DNA of 64,000 nt, from contig NZ_PUEJ01000001.1 in NCBI RefSeq assembly GCF_002982075.1, forward strand, positions 186,001 through 250,000. The letters run 5' to 3'. The translations under genes and the position numbers were made by a program. The DNA comes from Labrys okinawensis. GTDB lineage: Bacteria > Pseudomonadota > Alphaproteobacteria > Rhizobiales > Labraceae. This document shows, piece after piece, positions 8,376 to 17,465 of the stretch. Numbering within the stretch: position 1 is the first letter of the stretch; every line of letters starts with the position of its first letter. The notes under the pieces were generated by a model. It was not told where the DNA came from and did no database searches. It saw only the letters and a program-made list of their open reading frames with translations.

Positions 8376-8933
8376 ATGATCAAGCAACGCATCCTTGCCT
8401 TTTCGTGCTGCGTCGCCATCGCCCTGAGTGGCTTTTCAATGCCCGCTGCCGCCGCCAAGGCGGAGAAAGGTCCGCACGAGGATCTCCCGGCCTATTGCGC
8501 CCGTGTCGGTACCGACGACACTCTCCGCGGCTATACGCCTGACCTGCGCGATCGGACGCTGCGTGCCTACAAGACATTGCAGAGTGGGTCTGGCGCGCAG
8601 AGCACTTCCCAGGCAGATCCGGACGAGCTCGATGTCCATTTGAAGGCCGACGCCAACTATCGCTGCATGGACGGCAGGGTGATGGTCTGTTCCGTCGGCG
8701 CGAACCTGCCTTGCGTGAAGATCAACATGGCGCGCAACATCCCTGAAATCACGAAATACTGCCGGGAGAATCCGGGCGCCGACGACGGCCATGACCTGGC
8801 TCTCGCGATTACGGGTCATGATACGGGCCATAGTTTCCAATGTCGCCATGGGCGCGCCGTCGTCACCGGCACGACCTGGGCACTCGACAAGCGCGGCTTT
8901 GCCAAGAAGATATGGTCCGTTCTTCCCGACTAG
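8376..8933 (+). CDS. Secreted cysteine-rich hypothetical protein
   Basis: Protein of 185 residues with a clear signal peptide (MIKQRILAFSCCVAIALSGF, then AAAA). The mature part has six cysteines in a pattern I recognise from hypothetical rhizobial proteins: YRCMDGRV, VCSVGANLPC, KYCREN and FQCRHG, probably three disulfides. The conserved elements VGANLPC and ENPGADDGHD, plus a C-terminal LDKRGF, mark a family without known function; it is likely periplasmic. I chose ATG 8376, which has GGGGA five bases upstream; a TTG 12 bases earlier is less likely. It stands alone between the catabolic cluster and the iron genes. Confidence 0.8.
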   Translation: MIKQRILAFSCCVAIALSGFSMPAAAAKAEKGPHEDLPAYCARVGTDDTLRGYTPDLRDRTLRAYKTLQSGSGAQSTSQADPDELDVHLKADANYRCMDGRVMVCSVGANLPCVKINMARNIPEITKYCRENPGADDGHDLALAITGHDTGHSFQCRHGRAVVTGTTWALDKRGFAKKIWSVLPD

Positions 8934-9192
8934 GAGCCGCCCCGTGCGGGCGGGGTCGACTGCGCACAGTCTAGAATCTGTATAAATTATTGTTATTGCA
9001 AGAGAATTCAGAGAATGGCAAAGGGGATCGGGTTCCTCCTTCATATCGGCTGTCGTCGTGCCTCAAGCTCAGCGCCTCTTTCTCTCTTGCTTCGCGACGG
9101 TCTGCTTTGATCCATGCAAGCGGGTGTCGCGGCAAGACTTACCGCATGGTGCGATGGCAGGCGGGAATTGCGTCCTCATGGAGGGGCGCTAG

Positions 9193-9699
9193 ATGGTGCT
9201 GGATATCCGCACGCTGTTTCTGCGCCACGCCAAGGAGGTCTCCACCGCCCTGCGGCGCAAGGGAGTTACGGCCGAGAACGCCGCCGATTTGACACAGGAG
9301 ACCTTTCTCAGGCTGCTTTCGGCTGAAGCGCATGCCGAGTTGAATCATGCCAATCCACAAGCCCTGATCCACCGCATCGCGCGCAATCTGCGCGTGGATC
9401 AGCAGCGCCGCGAGCGACTGGCGCTCCGGGACGACCTCGCGGACGAGGCCGTCGCCGCGATTTCGGACGACAGACCGTCTCCCGAGACCATCGTCATCGA
9501 CCGTCAGCGCCTTGCGATCGTCGCAGCGGCGCTGGCGGACTTGCCGGATCGCACGCGCCAGGCCTTCCAGATGCATCGTCTGGGCGAGAAGACCATCGGC
9601 GAAATTGCGCAGGAGCTTGGCCTGTCGACGACCAGGACCTGGACGCTGATCCGGGAAGCCTATCTTCATGTCCGGGCCCGGCTGCAGGAGAAGGTGTAG
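9193..9699 (+). CDS. fecI: ECF sigma factor, FecI-like
   Basis: RNA polymerase sigma factor of the extracytoplasmic-function class, 168 residues. Region 2 is seen in LRRKGVTAENAADLTQETFLR (18-38) and HRIARNLRVDQQRRERL; region 4 in LPDRTRQAFQMHRLGEKTIG and LGLSTTRTWTLIREAYLHV. Next to fecR and a TonB receptor with a signalling domain, it should transcribe the siderophore receptor operon when the receptor is loaded. The start has GAGGGG eight bases upstream. The 259-bp region before it contains a GC hairpin (near 8940) and an AT-rich tract (about 8978-9012), a plausible iron-responsive promoter, but no convincing Fur, Irr or RirA box. Confidence 0.92.
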   Translation: MVLDIRTLFLRHAKEVSTALRRKGVTAENAADLTQETFLRLLSAEAHAELNHANPQALIHRIARNLRVDQQRRERLALRDDLADEAVAAISDDRPSPETIVIDRQRLAIVAAALADLPDRTRQAFQMHRLGEKTIGEIAQELGLSTTRTWTLIREAYLHVRARLQEKV

Positions 9700-9848
9700 G
9701 CGCGGCGAAAGACATCCGGTTCGCCGGATGAAGCCAGCAGCCGGCGGGCCGCTTCGCAGGCGTTCGGAAAATTGTTTCCGCTCATCCGTTTGATTGATGT
9801 AGTCAGGAATGGCCGGCCGGTGCCCGCTCGCCTGCCCAAGGAACGTCA

Positions 9849-10811
9849 ATGAACGATACTTCCCCACAGGAAGATCGGCTGTTCGAAGAGGCGGCCGATC
9901 TCATGATCCGTCTCCAGAATGATCCGGGCAATCCCGTGTCGAGGCAGATGGTGAAGCGCTGGCGCGCCAGGGGCCCGGCCTATGAGAAGGCATGGCTCGA
10001 AGTTTCGGAAATCCATGGCCTGACGGGCCGGGTGCTTGTTCCCGCCTATCGGGCCAAACAGCGTTCCCGGCAGGGGCTGAGCCGTCGCAGCGTCGTGGCG
10101 GCGGGAGTGGCCGGGGCAGGGGTCTTGGCCGGCAGTTATCTTGCCTTGCCCGCCCTTGTTCTGCGCGCCAAGGCCGATCACCTCACTGGGACAGCCGAAA
10201 TCCGTCGTATTGCGCTTCCCGATGGCGGCACGGCGACACTGGGCCCGGACAGTGCTATTGCCCTGCATTACGACGGCCGCCGGAGAGAGGTTGCCTTGCT
10301 GGCGGGTATGGCATTCTTCGAGGTTGCCAAGGACCCCTCGCGCCCCTTCCTGGCCACGACGTCCGAAATGGCCGCGACCGCCCTCGGTACGGCCTTCGAC
10401 CTCAGCAACGATGCCGGCCTGGTTTCGGTTTCGGTCGAACATGGCTTGGTCGAGATAAATGTTCCCGGTTCAGGTCCCGCTGATGGCAACCGGCTGGCGG
10501 CCGGGCAATGGGCGACCTTCGACGAACGCACTCGCCTTACCACGCGCGGCAACCGGGATGCCCGCCAGATCGGTGCCTGGCGCAGCGGCCAGATTCTGGT
10601 CGAGAACGAGCCGGTGCGGGCCGTCGTGGCGAAGATCGCGCGCTGGCAGCCGGGGCGCGTGATGATCGCCGATGCGGGTCTCGGCGCCAACCGCATCAGC
10701 GGCGTTTTCGATCCCGGCAATCCCTTGCGCGCTTTGGAAGCAGTGGTTCATCCCTTCGGCGCCCGCGTTCGTTCGCTCGGCCCCTACCTCACCGTGATAT
10801 CGTCGGTCTAA
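9849..10811 (+). CDS. fecR: FecR-family anti-sigma/sigma regulator
   Basis: Inner-membrane signal transducer of 320 residues linking the TonB receptor to FecI. The cytoplasmic DUF4880 part (FEEAADLMIRLQNDPG to about residue 60) is followed by one membrane helix (RSVVAAGVAGAGVLAGSYLA, about 79-98) and the periplasmic FecR domain (IRRIALPDGGTATLGPDSAI, and VALLAGMAFFEVAKDPSRPF), ending in a DUF4974-like tail. It follows fecI in the usual order. Its TAA stop is at the same time the first bases of the dispersed repeat copy that follows. Confidence 0.92.
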   Translation: MNDTSPQEDRLFEEAADLMIRLQNDPGNPVSRQMVKRWRARGPAYEKAWLEVSEIHGLTGRVLVPAYRAKQRSRQGLSRRSVVAAGVAGAGVLAGSYLALPALVLRAKADHLTGTAEIRRIALPDGGTATLGPDSAIALHYDGRRREVALLAGMAFFEVAKDPSRPFLATTSEMAATALGTAFDLSNDAGLVSVSVEHGLVEINVPGSGPADGNRLAAGQWATFDERTRLTTRGNRDARQIGAWRSGQILVENEPVRAVVAKIARWQPGRVMIADAGLGANRISGVFDPGNPLRALEAVVHPFGARVRSLGPYLTVISSV

Positions 10812-10913
10812 AGCGTTTTCCAGAAAAGTCGATAGACTTTTCAGTGAGAGAAAACGCGTCAAAACAAGGAGTTAGAGCAATATGACGCTTCGGAGCAAAG
10901 TCATCCTGCTCTA
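10809..10913 (-). repeat. Dispersed palindromic repeat, copy A
   Basis: About 105 bp made of two imperfect stem-loops: TAAAGCGTTTTCCAGAAAAG paired with CTTTTC...GAAAACGC, then TAGAGC...GCTCTA. In reverse complement it aligns along nearly its whole length with copies B (36217) and C (38832). Its first three bases are the stop codon of fecR, so it sits exactly at the 3' end of that gene. Confidence 0.85.
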
Positions 10914-11036
10914 AAAAACTTCGTAGAAGAGAGAAATTTCGCGGCTCCCATTCGTCTTCACTCAAGGGGGGCGGGCTTGCGACGCGGTCGTCGAGCCCTG
11001 CAGCCCCTTGGTGTCGGTGAGTGAGGAGGGTTGTCG

Positions 11037-13430
11037 ATGGAATTGGCTCGAGGCTTTCGTGGGGGCCTTTCCGGCTGGGCGCTGAGTTCCGCCCTGATGG
11101 CTTCGAGCGTTATCGTCTCCATGCCGCTCCTTGTTCCGGCCAACGCGCAGGCGGCGCAGGTTCAATTCACCATTCCGAAGGGACCGCTCAGCCAAGCCTT
11201 GGCCGCATTCGGGCGTCAGAGCGGCTTGCAGATTACCTATCTGCCTGCGATTGCACGAGGCAAGTCCTCGCCCGGTATCGCCGGTTCCGCCACGCCGCAG
11301 CAGGCGCTGTCGCGCCTTTTGCGTGGCACGGGTCTGTCCTACACCTTCACGAATTCAAGCACGGTCGCGATCACGGCGCCCATCGTCCGGGACGAAACGG
11401 CCAGTATTCCCGGCGCGATCGAGCTCGATCCGGTCGTGGTGGAGAGCGGTGGGGATGGCAGCACCGGCTACGTCGCCCGGCGCAGCGTGGCGGGCACGAA
11501 GACCAACACACCGCTGATCGAGACCCCGCAATCAGTGACGGTGCTCACCCGCAAGGAACTGACCGACCGCAATGTCCAATCCCTGACGCAGGCCGTCGCC
11601 TACACGCCCGGCGTGCGAACGGAATCCGCGGGTTTCGACTCTCGCTTCGACTCCTTCTCCATCCGCGGCTTCGACGTCACCTATAACGGGATCTATCGCG
11701 ACGGGCTGCGCCTCCCAGGCGCCAACATGGCGGTCTTCAAGGTGGACCCCTACAATGTCGAGAACATCTCGGTGCTGCGCGGCCCGAGTTCGGCTCTCTA
11801 CGGTCTGGGATCGCCCGGCGGGCTCGTCGACATCACCTCCAAGCTCCCGGTCGACACGCGCTTTGGCGAGGTGGCGCTGGAGGGCGGCAACAGGGACCAC
11901 ATCCAGGGCAATTTCGATATTGGGGGCCCGATCGACGCTCAGCAGACCTTGCTCTATCGCCTGACGGGAACCCTCAGAGACGGCAAGACAGCCAATGTTT
12001 TGGGCGGCGGCGATGACAAGCTCGCCAGCCTGGCGCCGGCCTTCACCTGGCGGCCGAACGACCAGACGACATTGACCATCCTCGGCGAATATCTCCAGGC
12101 CAAGACGCCGGCCGCCTTCCCCTTTTACACATGGGCGGGTTCACCCTCCAATCAGTATGCGCAAAGCGATCCCGATTATAACAGCCTCGAGCAGAGCCAA
12201 TATCGCATCGGCTATCAGTTCGAGCACAAGTTCGACGATACTTTCACGTTCCGCCAGAAACTGCGTTATGGCGCCGCCGATACGGAGGTGCGCTTCACCG
12301 GGATCACCAGCGTCGATACCGATGCGATGATCGCCAAGCGCTATACCGGCTATGTCCATGACAGATTGAAGGCCTTGGCGGTCGACAATCAGCTCCAGGC
12401 CGATTTTTCGACCGGTCCCGTCGAGCACAAGATGTTGGTGGGCCTGGATTATTCCAATCTCACGCTGCGCAGCGGCGTCGGCTACGGGACGGCACCCGAT
12501 CTCGACCTGACCACGGGCGCCTCGCTGGGGGCTTTCACCGATCCGCCCTTCAATTCCTCCAACATGTCCCAAAGGCAGAACCAGCTCGGCCTCTATGTGC
12601 AGGAGCAGGCCAAATATAATAACTGGGTCCTGACTCTGACGGGCCGGCAGGACTGGGTCCGAACCAAGACCTATGAGCGCCTTTCCGATTCACGCCAGAG
12701 CGCTAACGACAATGCCTTCACCGGGCGCGTGGGCCTGACCTATCTGTTCGACAACGGCCTCGCCCCCTATGTCAGCTATTCCACCTCCTTCAATCCCAAT
12801 CTCGGTTCCGCCGACGGCGTCGCATTCAAGCCCACGACCGGCCGGCAGATCGAAGGAGGCGTCAAATACGCCCCCGCCTGGTTCGACGGGATGGTCACCG
12901 CGTCCGTCTTCGACATCACGCAGGATGGCGGCATCGTGTCCATAGGCAATGTTTCGACGCAGCGAGGCAAGATACGCGGACGCGGCTTCGAGCTGGAAGC
13001 CGTGGCCAATCTCGGTGCCGGCTTCAGCCTGCGCGGCGCCTATACCTTCCTGGACCTGAAGACCATCACCGGCGATGTCGGCACCGTCGGCAAGGTGCCA
13101 ACCGCAACGCCGCGCAACAGCTTCTCGACCTGGGTCGACTACCAGGCGCCCGGCGATATCGCCCTGGCAGGCTTCGGCGCGGGGCTGGGCTTGCGTTACA
13201 TCGGCGAAAGCTACGGCGACGCCAAGAATACCTTCAAGAACGATGCGGTCGCGCTTGTGGATGCCAAGCTCAGCTACGATCTCGGGCAGATCAGGCGGGG
13301 GCTGAAAGGCTGGGACGTGCAGGCCAATGCCCGCAACCTGTTCGACAAGAAATATGTCACCTGCGAGGCCGGTTTTTGCTACCAGGGGGCTCGCCGGGTG
13401 ATGACCGCCAGCCTGCGCTATCGCTGGTGA
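11037..13430 (+). CDS. TonB-dependent siderophore receptor with signalling (STN) domain
   Basis: Outer-membrane receptor of 797 residues that imports a ferric siderophore with energy from TonB. After the signal peptide, the STN domain (VQFTIPKGPLSQALAAFGRQ to about residue 115) should contact FecR. A TonB-box-like ELDPVVVES follows, then the plug (ETPQSVTVLTRKEL; VLRGPSSALYGLGSPGGLVD) and a 22-strand barrel ending in YRW with the terminal aromatic residue needed for insertion. I chose ATG 11037 with GAGGAGGG upstream. It forms a unit with the binding protein 4 bases downstream. The siderophore class (FpvA/FhuE-like) suggests a hydroxamate or mixed ligand but cannot be fixed. Confidence 0.93.
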   Translation: MELARGFRGGLSGWALSSALMASSVIVSMPLLVPANAQAAQVQFTIPKGPLSQALAAFGRQSGLQITYLPAIARGKSSPGIAGSATPQQALSRLLRGTGLSYTFTNSSTVAITAPIVRDETASIPGAIELDPVVVESGGDGSTGYVARRSVAGTKTNTPLIETPQSVTVLTRKELTDRNVQSLTQAVAYTPGVRTESAGFDSRFDSFSIRGFDVTYNGIYRDGLRLPGANMAVFKVDPYNVENISVLRGPSSALYGLGSPGGLVDITSKLPVDTRFGEVALEGGNRDHIQGNFDIGGPIDAQQTLLYRLTGTLRDGKTANVLGGGDDKLASLAPAFTWRPNDQTTLTILGEYLQAKTPAAFPFYTWAGSPSNQYAQSDPDYNSLEQSQYRIGYQFEHKFDDTFTFRQKLRYGAADTEVRFTGITSVDTDAMIAKRYTGYVHDRLKALAVDNQLQADFSTGPVEHKMLVGLDYSNLTLRSGVGYGTAPDLDLTTGASLGAFTDPPFNSSNMSQRQNQLGLYVQEQAKYNNWVLTLTGRQDWVRTKTYERLSDSRQSANDNAFTGRVGLTYLFDNGLAPYVSYSTSFNPNLGSADGVAFKPTTGRQIEGGVKYAPAWFDGMVTASVFDITQDGGIVSIGNVSTQRGKIRGRGFELEAVANLGAGFSLRGAYTFLDLKTITGDVGTVGKVPTATPRNSFSTWVDYQAPGDIALAGFGAGLGLRYIGESYGDAKNTFKNDAVALVDAKLSYDLGQIRRGLKGWDVQANARNLFDKKYVTCEAGFCYQGARRVMTASLRYRW

Positions 13431-13434
13431 CGCC

Positions 13435-14370
13435 TTGCAGTTCGGCAAGGCTTCCCGTCTCTCGCCCAGCCGGCGGACTTTCCTGACCGGGGGGCTGGCC
13501 GCGCTCGCTTCAGGCCTTGGTTCCGCCTCGGCAGCGCCAACGGGTTTGCAATCGGCTCCTTATCCCACGCGCATTGTTTCGCTCGACGATGGCCTGACCG
13601 AAACCCTGCTCGGCCTGGGCGTGACGCCGATCGCCATGCCGCAAGTCGAAGCCTGGAACGACTGGGTGGTCGAACCACGCCTGCCGCCCGGCATCGTCGA
13701 TCTGGGGACCGACCGAGAGCCCAATCTCGAACTGTTGGTGCGGCTTGCGCCGGACCTCATCATCACGACGCCCTACCTGGCTGCGATCGAACCCGTGATG
13801 GCGCGTATTGCTCCCACACAGACATTCTCCATCTACGCTCCGCCGGGGGGGCATCCCTATGAACTGAGCATCAAGGAGACACTCCGGCTCGGCGCCTTGC
13901 TTGGACGCGACAGCCAGGCACAGGCCCTGATTGCCAGGGGGGCGGCTACAATGAAGCAACTGCGCTCCCGTCTTCGCAAGGCTGCGGACAGGCCGGTGCT
14001 GATCGTCAACTTCCTCGACGAGGGGCATCTGCGCATCTACGGCCAGCGCAGCCTGTTCCAGGATGTGATCGACCGCTGCGGCCTTGCCAATGGCTGGACG
14101 CGGCCGACCAACTATTGGGGTTTTTCCACCATCGGGCTGGGGGATCTGGCCGTCAGTCCTGAAAGCCGATTTCTCTATTTCGAACCGGTCGCCCCGGGCA
14201 TCCTCCAAAGCCTCGCAACCAACCCCGTGTGGAACAGCCTGCTGTTCGTTCGCGCCGGGCGCATCCATCGTCTGCCTGCCGCATCGGCTTTCGGAATGCT
14301 GCCTTCCGCGATGCGCTTTGGAACGTTGCTGAGCAGCCATCTTGCAGATGTCGAAAACACCCATGGTTGA
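13435..14370 (+). CDS. Siderophore ABC transporter substrate-binding protein (FhuD/FecB type)
   Basis: Periplasmic helical-backbone binding protein, 311 residues. The N-terminus has a twin-arginine motif and hydrophobic stretch (SRRTFLTGGLAALASGLG), so export by Tat is likely, as for other FhuD-like proteins. Typical patterns are RIVSLDDGLTETLLGLGVTP and LVRLAPDLIITTPY, with HPYELSIKETLRLGALLGR after the linker. The only in-frame start near the signal is TTG at 13435, 4 bases after the receptor stop; there is no good ribosome site, so coupling to the receptor gene is likely. It overlaps the permease gene. Confidence 0.9.
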   Translation: MQFGKASRLSPSRRTFLTGGLAALASGLGSASAAPTGLQSAPYPTRIVSLDDGLTETLLGLGVTPIAMPQVEAWNDWVVEPRLPPGIVDLGTDREPNLELLVRLAPDLIITTPYLAAIEPVMARIAPTQTFSIYAPPGGHPYELSIKETLRLGALLGRDSQAQALIARGAATMKQLRSRLRKAADRPVLIVNFLDEGHLRIYGQRSLFQDVIDRCGLANGWTRPTNYWGFSTIGLGDLAVSPESRFLYFEPVAPGILQSLATNPVWNSLLFVRAGRIHRLPAASAFGMLPSAMRFGTLLSSHLADVENTHG

Positions 14371-16351
14371 GACTGCACGTCATAGGGGAGCCACCGTTCT
14401 CACCGCGAGCCTGCTCGTTGCAGCGGGCGCCTTGAGCTGGTGGCACATTGCCGGATACCTGCCTGCGGGGTTTGGGCTCGATGCCTTGTGGGCAGGAAAT
14501 CCCGCCGACACCGCACAGATGCTGCTCGCCTATAGTTTCCTGCCACGCCTCGTCGTCAGCCTCCTGTGCGGCGCCACGTTGGGCCTGGCCGGCGCGCTCT
14601 GCCAGCTTTCCTTGCGCAACCCCATTGCCTCACCGACCACGCTCGGCATCGAGGCCGGGGCAAGCCTTGCCCTGAGCGTGGCGATGCTATGGGCGCCATG
14701 GCTGTTCGCCTTCGGGCGGGTCTGGTCGGCCCTGGCGGGCGGCGCGCTGGCGGCAGCGGGGGTTCTGGCCCTTTCGTGGCGGCGGGGCCTCGCCCCGATT
14801 TCGGTCATTCTGGCAGGACTTGTGACGGGGCTCTTCTGTGCGGCCCTCACGGCCATGCTGACCCTGTTCAAGACGGAGTATCTCGCCGGGCTCTTCATCT
14901 GGGGCAGCGGCTCTCTCAGCCAGCAGGGGTGGACGGTGACGGTCAAGCTCGTCCCTGTCCTCCTCGCGGCCGCGCTGGCCGCCGGCATGCTCGCGCGTCC
15001 CTTGGCATTGCTGGGACTGGACGATGCCAAGGCACGAAGCCTCGGCCTTTCCGTCGCGACGGCAAGGCTGTCCGCCTTGGCGCTTGCCGTGGTGCTCAGC
15101 GTCAATGTCGTGAGCGCGGTCGGCGTCATCGGCTTCATTAGCCTCGCGGCTCCCGTGCTGGCCCGTGCCCTGGGCGCGCGACGGGCCGGGCATCAACTGG
15201 CGTGGTCGACTGTGTTCGGTGCCGGCTTGTTGTGGCTCGTGGACCAGGCCGTCCAGTCGGCGGACGCTTTATCGGGGCTGAGCCTGCCGACCGGCGCCGT
15301 CACGGCCCTGCTGGGCGCGCCTCTCCTCATCGTCCTGCTCGTACGGCAAAGGAGCGTGCCGCTGGTGCCTCCGGCCGCCGCGGTGGAGAAAGCACCGCCG
15401 TCGACCACGACCACGAGCCGTCTCATCGCCGTGGCAGTCCTCCTGCTCATCCTCCTGGCGCTCTCCACGGTGATTGGACGCGACGGCAATGGATGGCATC
15501 TGAGCCTGGGGCAGGAACTCGACAGGGTGGTGGCGCTGCGCCTGCCGCGTGCAATTGCAGCTCTGGCCGCAGGCGTGATGCTTGGCCTCGCCGGATGCCT
15601 GCTACAGCGCCTGACGGGCAATCCCATGGCCGGCCCGGAGGTCATGGGTGTCAGCGCTGGCGCAGCCTTCGGCCTTGCCATCGCCCTGTTCTCTCTGTCG
15701 ACCGTCGGCCGGGGCATGCAATTGCTTGCAGCGGCGATCGGCGCCTTCGCCGCATTGGCGGCCATCCTGGCCCTCGACCGCAAGGCGAGCCCCGACAGGG
15801 CCCTGATCGCCGGCATCGCCTTCGGGGCCATGTTCGACGCGGTGATCAACGTCTTGATGGCCGGCGGAGATCCGCGTGCGATGCTGCTGTTGAACTGGAT
15901 GATGGGCTCGACCTATGCGGTGGATACCACTGCCGCGCTCGTGAGCATTGCGACGGCGCTCCTGCTCTTTGGTGGATTGTTGCTGACCGTGAGAATGCTG
16001 ACCATTCTGCCGCTTGGCAGGGGCATGTCGTCCGCTCTCGGCCTCAATCCCGGCCACAGCCACGTCCTCACCCTGGCTCTCAGCGCTCTCCTTGCCGCCG
16101 CGGCGACCCTGATCGTCGGGCCGCTCAGCTTCGTGGGGCTGATGGCACCGCATCTGGCGCGCCGCCTCGGCATGCGCCGGGTTACCGCTGAGCTGGCTGG
16201 GGCGGCCCTCATAGGGGCGCTGGTCATGGTCGCCGCCGACTGGTTCGGCCGCACCATCGTTTTTCCTCGGCAAATTCCCGCCGGACTGGCGGCATCCCTG
16301 ATCGGATGTCCGTCCCTGATCTGGCTCCTAGCGCGAAGGTCCCCATCGTGA
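14348..16351 (+). CDS. fhuB: Fused FecCD-type siderophore permease (FhuB type)
   Basis: Inner-membrane permease of 667 residues, about the length of E. coli FhuB, made of two tandem FecCD domains. Each half carries the family motifs: LPRLVVSLLCGATLGLAGAL and RNPIASPTTLGIEAGASLAL in the first, RLPRAIAALAAGVMLGLAGC and GNPMAGPEVMGVSAGAAFGL in the second. ATPase-contact loops end in GVIGFISLAAPVLAR and GPLSFVGLMAPHLAR. The ATG lies inside the end of the binding-protein gene (ATG 14363 is an alternative). No FhuC-like ATPase gene is in the window, so an ATPase encoded elsewhere must energise it. Confidence 0.92.
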   Translation: MSKTPMVETARHRGATVLTASLLVAAGALSWWHIAGYLPAGFGLDALWAGNPADTAQMLLAYSFLPRLVVSLLCGATLGLAGALCQLSLRNPIASPTTLGIEAGASLALSVAMLWAPWLFAFGRVWSALAGGALAAAGVLALSWRRGLAPISVILAGLVTGLFCAALTAMLTLFKTEYLAGLFIWGSGSLSQQGWTVTVKLVPVLLAAALAAGMLARPLALLGLDDAKARSLGLSVATARLSALALAVVLSVNVVSAVGVIGFISLAAPVLARALGARRAGHQLAWSTVFGAGLLWLVDQAVQSADALSGLSLPTGAVTALLGAPLLIVLLVRQRSVPLVPPAAAVEKAPPSTTTTSRLIAVAVLLLILLALSTVIGRDGNGWHLSLGQELDRVVALRLPRAIAALAAGVMLGLAGCLLQRLTGNPMAGPEVMGVSAGAAFGLAIALFSLSTVGRGMQLLAAAIGAFAALAAILALDRKASPDRALIAGIAFGAMFDAVINVLMAGGDPRAMLLLNWMMGSTYAVDTTAALVSIATALLLFGGLLLTVRMLTILPLGRGMSSALGLNPGHSHVLTLALSALLAAAATLIVGPLSFVGLMAPHLARRLGMRRVTAELAGAALIGALVMVAADWFGRTIVFPRQIPAGLAASLIGCPSLIWLLARRSPS

Positions 16352-17205
16352 GTACAGCAGCCCTCATTGCCGACACGATCCATTTCGATCTGGCGCCTGC
16401 GTCGCAAATGTCGCCCTACCGCATTTTCCTGCGCATTCCCAGGGAAGCGCCGCCGCCCCAGGGCTGGCCGATCCTCTATTTCCTCGATGCCAACGCCATT
16501 GTCGGGACGGCGGTCGACATCATGCGCGTCCAGTCGGCCTATCCGCGCGGCACCGGCATCATGCCTGGGGTGCTGGTTGGCATCGGCTACCCGACGCCGG
16601 AAGCCTATGACAGCGTGCGCCGATCCTGGGACATGGGGCCGCCGCCCGGCCAGACCTACCCGCCCCACACCGAGGGCGGCCCCGAGGTGCGAACCGGCGG
16701 AGCCGACCAGTTCCTGGCGTTCATCGAGGACGAACTCAAGCCGGTGATCGCTTCCCGAGCCCCCATCGATGGAAGGCTGCAAGCCCTATTCGGCCACTCC
16801 TTCGGCGGCCTGTTCGCTCTGCATGCCTTGTTCCGCAAGCCGGAAGCCTTCTCGGCCTGGGTCGCGGCCAGCCCGGCGATCTGGTGGGAAGGGGCGGGTA
16901 TCGTGGGTGAGGCCGAACGTTTCGCCGCGCGAAAGGAGGCAAACCCTCCGGGACGCGTGCTGGTGCTGGCCGGCGAGTATGAACAGCGCCTGGCGCCATT
17001 CCAGCTCGGCGCGAGCGACGCGGCCGAGCGCGAGCGGGGCTATGCGGAAAGCCGGATCGTCGACAATGCACGGGCCATGGCCGAGCGCCTGGCGAACGTG
17101 CCGGGTCTTGAGGCATCCTTCCAATTGCTGGAAGGCGAAAACCACATGTCCGTCCTGCCTGGTGCCCTCAATCAAGCGATCCGCTTCGCCTTCGGCTCCC
17201 CCTGA
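16348..17205 (+). CDS. Alpha/beta hydrolase, siderophore esterase (IroE/Fes-like)
   Basis: Cytoplasmic esterase that probably releases iron by cleaving the imported siderophore. The catalytic serine lies in GHSFGGLFALHALF and the histidine in ENHMSVLPGALNQAI near the C-terminus; RIFLRIPREAPPPQGWPILYFLD is the usual opening of putative esterase family PF00756. No signal peptide. I chose GTG 16348, which overlaps the permease stop as GTGA and has AAGGT upstream; ATG 16306 is in frame but lacks a ribosome site. Last gene of the siderophore operon. An ester-containing siderophore such as a trilactone is suggested by family knowledge. Confidence 0.85.
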   Translation: MSTAALIADTIHFDLAPASQMSPYRIFLRIPREAPPPQGWPILYFLDANAIVGTAVDIMRVQSAYPRGTGIMPGVLVGIGYPTPEAYDSVRRSWDMGPPPGQTYPPHTEGGPEVRTGGADQFLAFIEDELKPVIASRAPIDGRLQALFGHSFGGLFALHALFRKPEAFSAWVAASPAIWWEGAGIVGEAERFAARKEANPPGRVLVLAGEYEQRLAPFQLGASDAAERERGYAESRIVDNARAMAERLANVPGLEASFQLLEGENHMSVLPGALNQAIRFAFGSP

Positions 17206-17264
17206 GATCTCTCGAACGCGCAAGGGGCATCTCGCCTCCAGGCTCGCCATCCGCGACGGTGCGG

Positions 17265-17465
17265 TCAGTCCGGAAGGAGAGACGGCGGCGAAGCCCTGCC
17301 GCCGAGTGGAGCGGAGCCGGGCCTGTCGTCGTCCTGGAAGAGAATGCGTTCGCCGGCCCCATCGAGATCCTCATACTGGTCGCTGCTCATCGACCAGAAG
17401 AAGGCGCCCAATGCGGCGGCGCCGAGGATGAGCGCGATCGGGACGAGGAAGACGAGGCTGTTCAT
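17265..17465 (-). CDS. ccoS: cbb3-type oxidase assembly protein CcoS
   Basis: Small protein of 66 residues with one N-terminal membrane helix (MNSLVFLVPIALILGAAALG) followed by FFWSMSSDQYEDLDGAGERIL, the hallmark of CcoS/FixS. It is needed for cofactor insertion into the cbb3 oxidase. The start overlaps the ccoI stop as ATGA, giving tight coupling. The C-terminal tail (about residues 48-66) is a little longer than average. It ends the cco operon and is convergent with the siderophore esterase gene. Confidence 0.92.
   Translation of the reverse strand: MNSLVFLVPIALILGAAALGAFFWSMSSDQYEDLDGAGERILFQDDDRPGSAPLGGRASPPSLLPD

Noticed and set aside
8934..9192. Fur, Irr or RirA box before fecI
   Set aside because: The AT-rich tract is suggestive, but no sequence matches a known iron box well enough.
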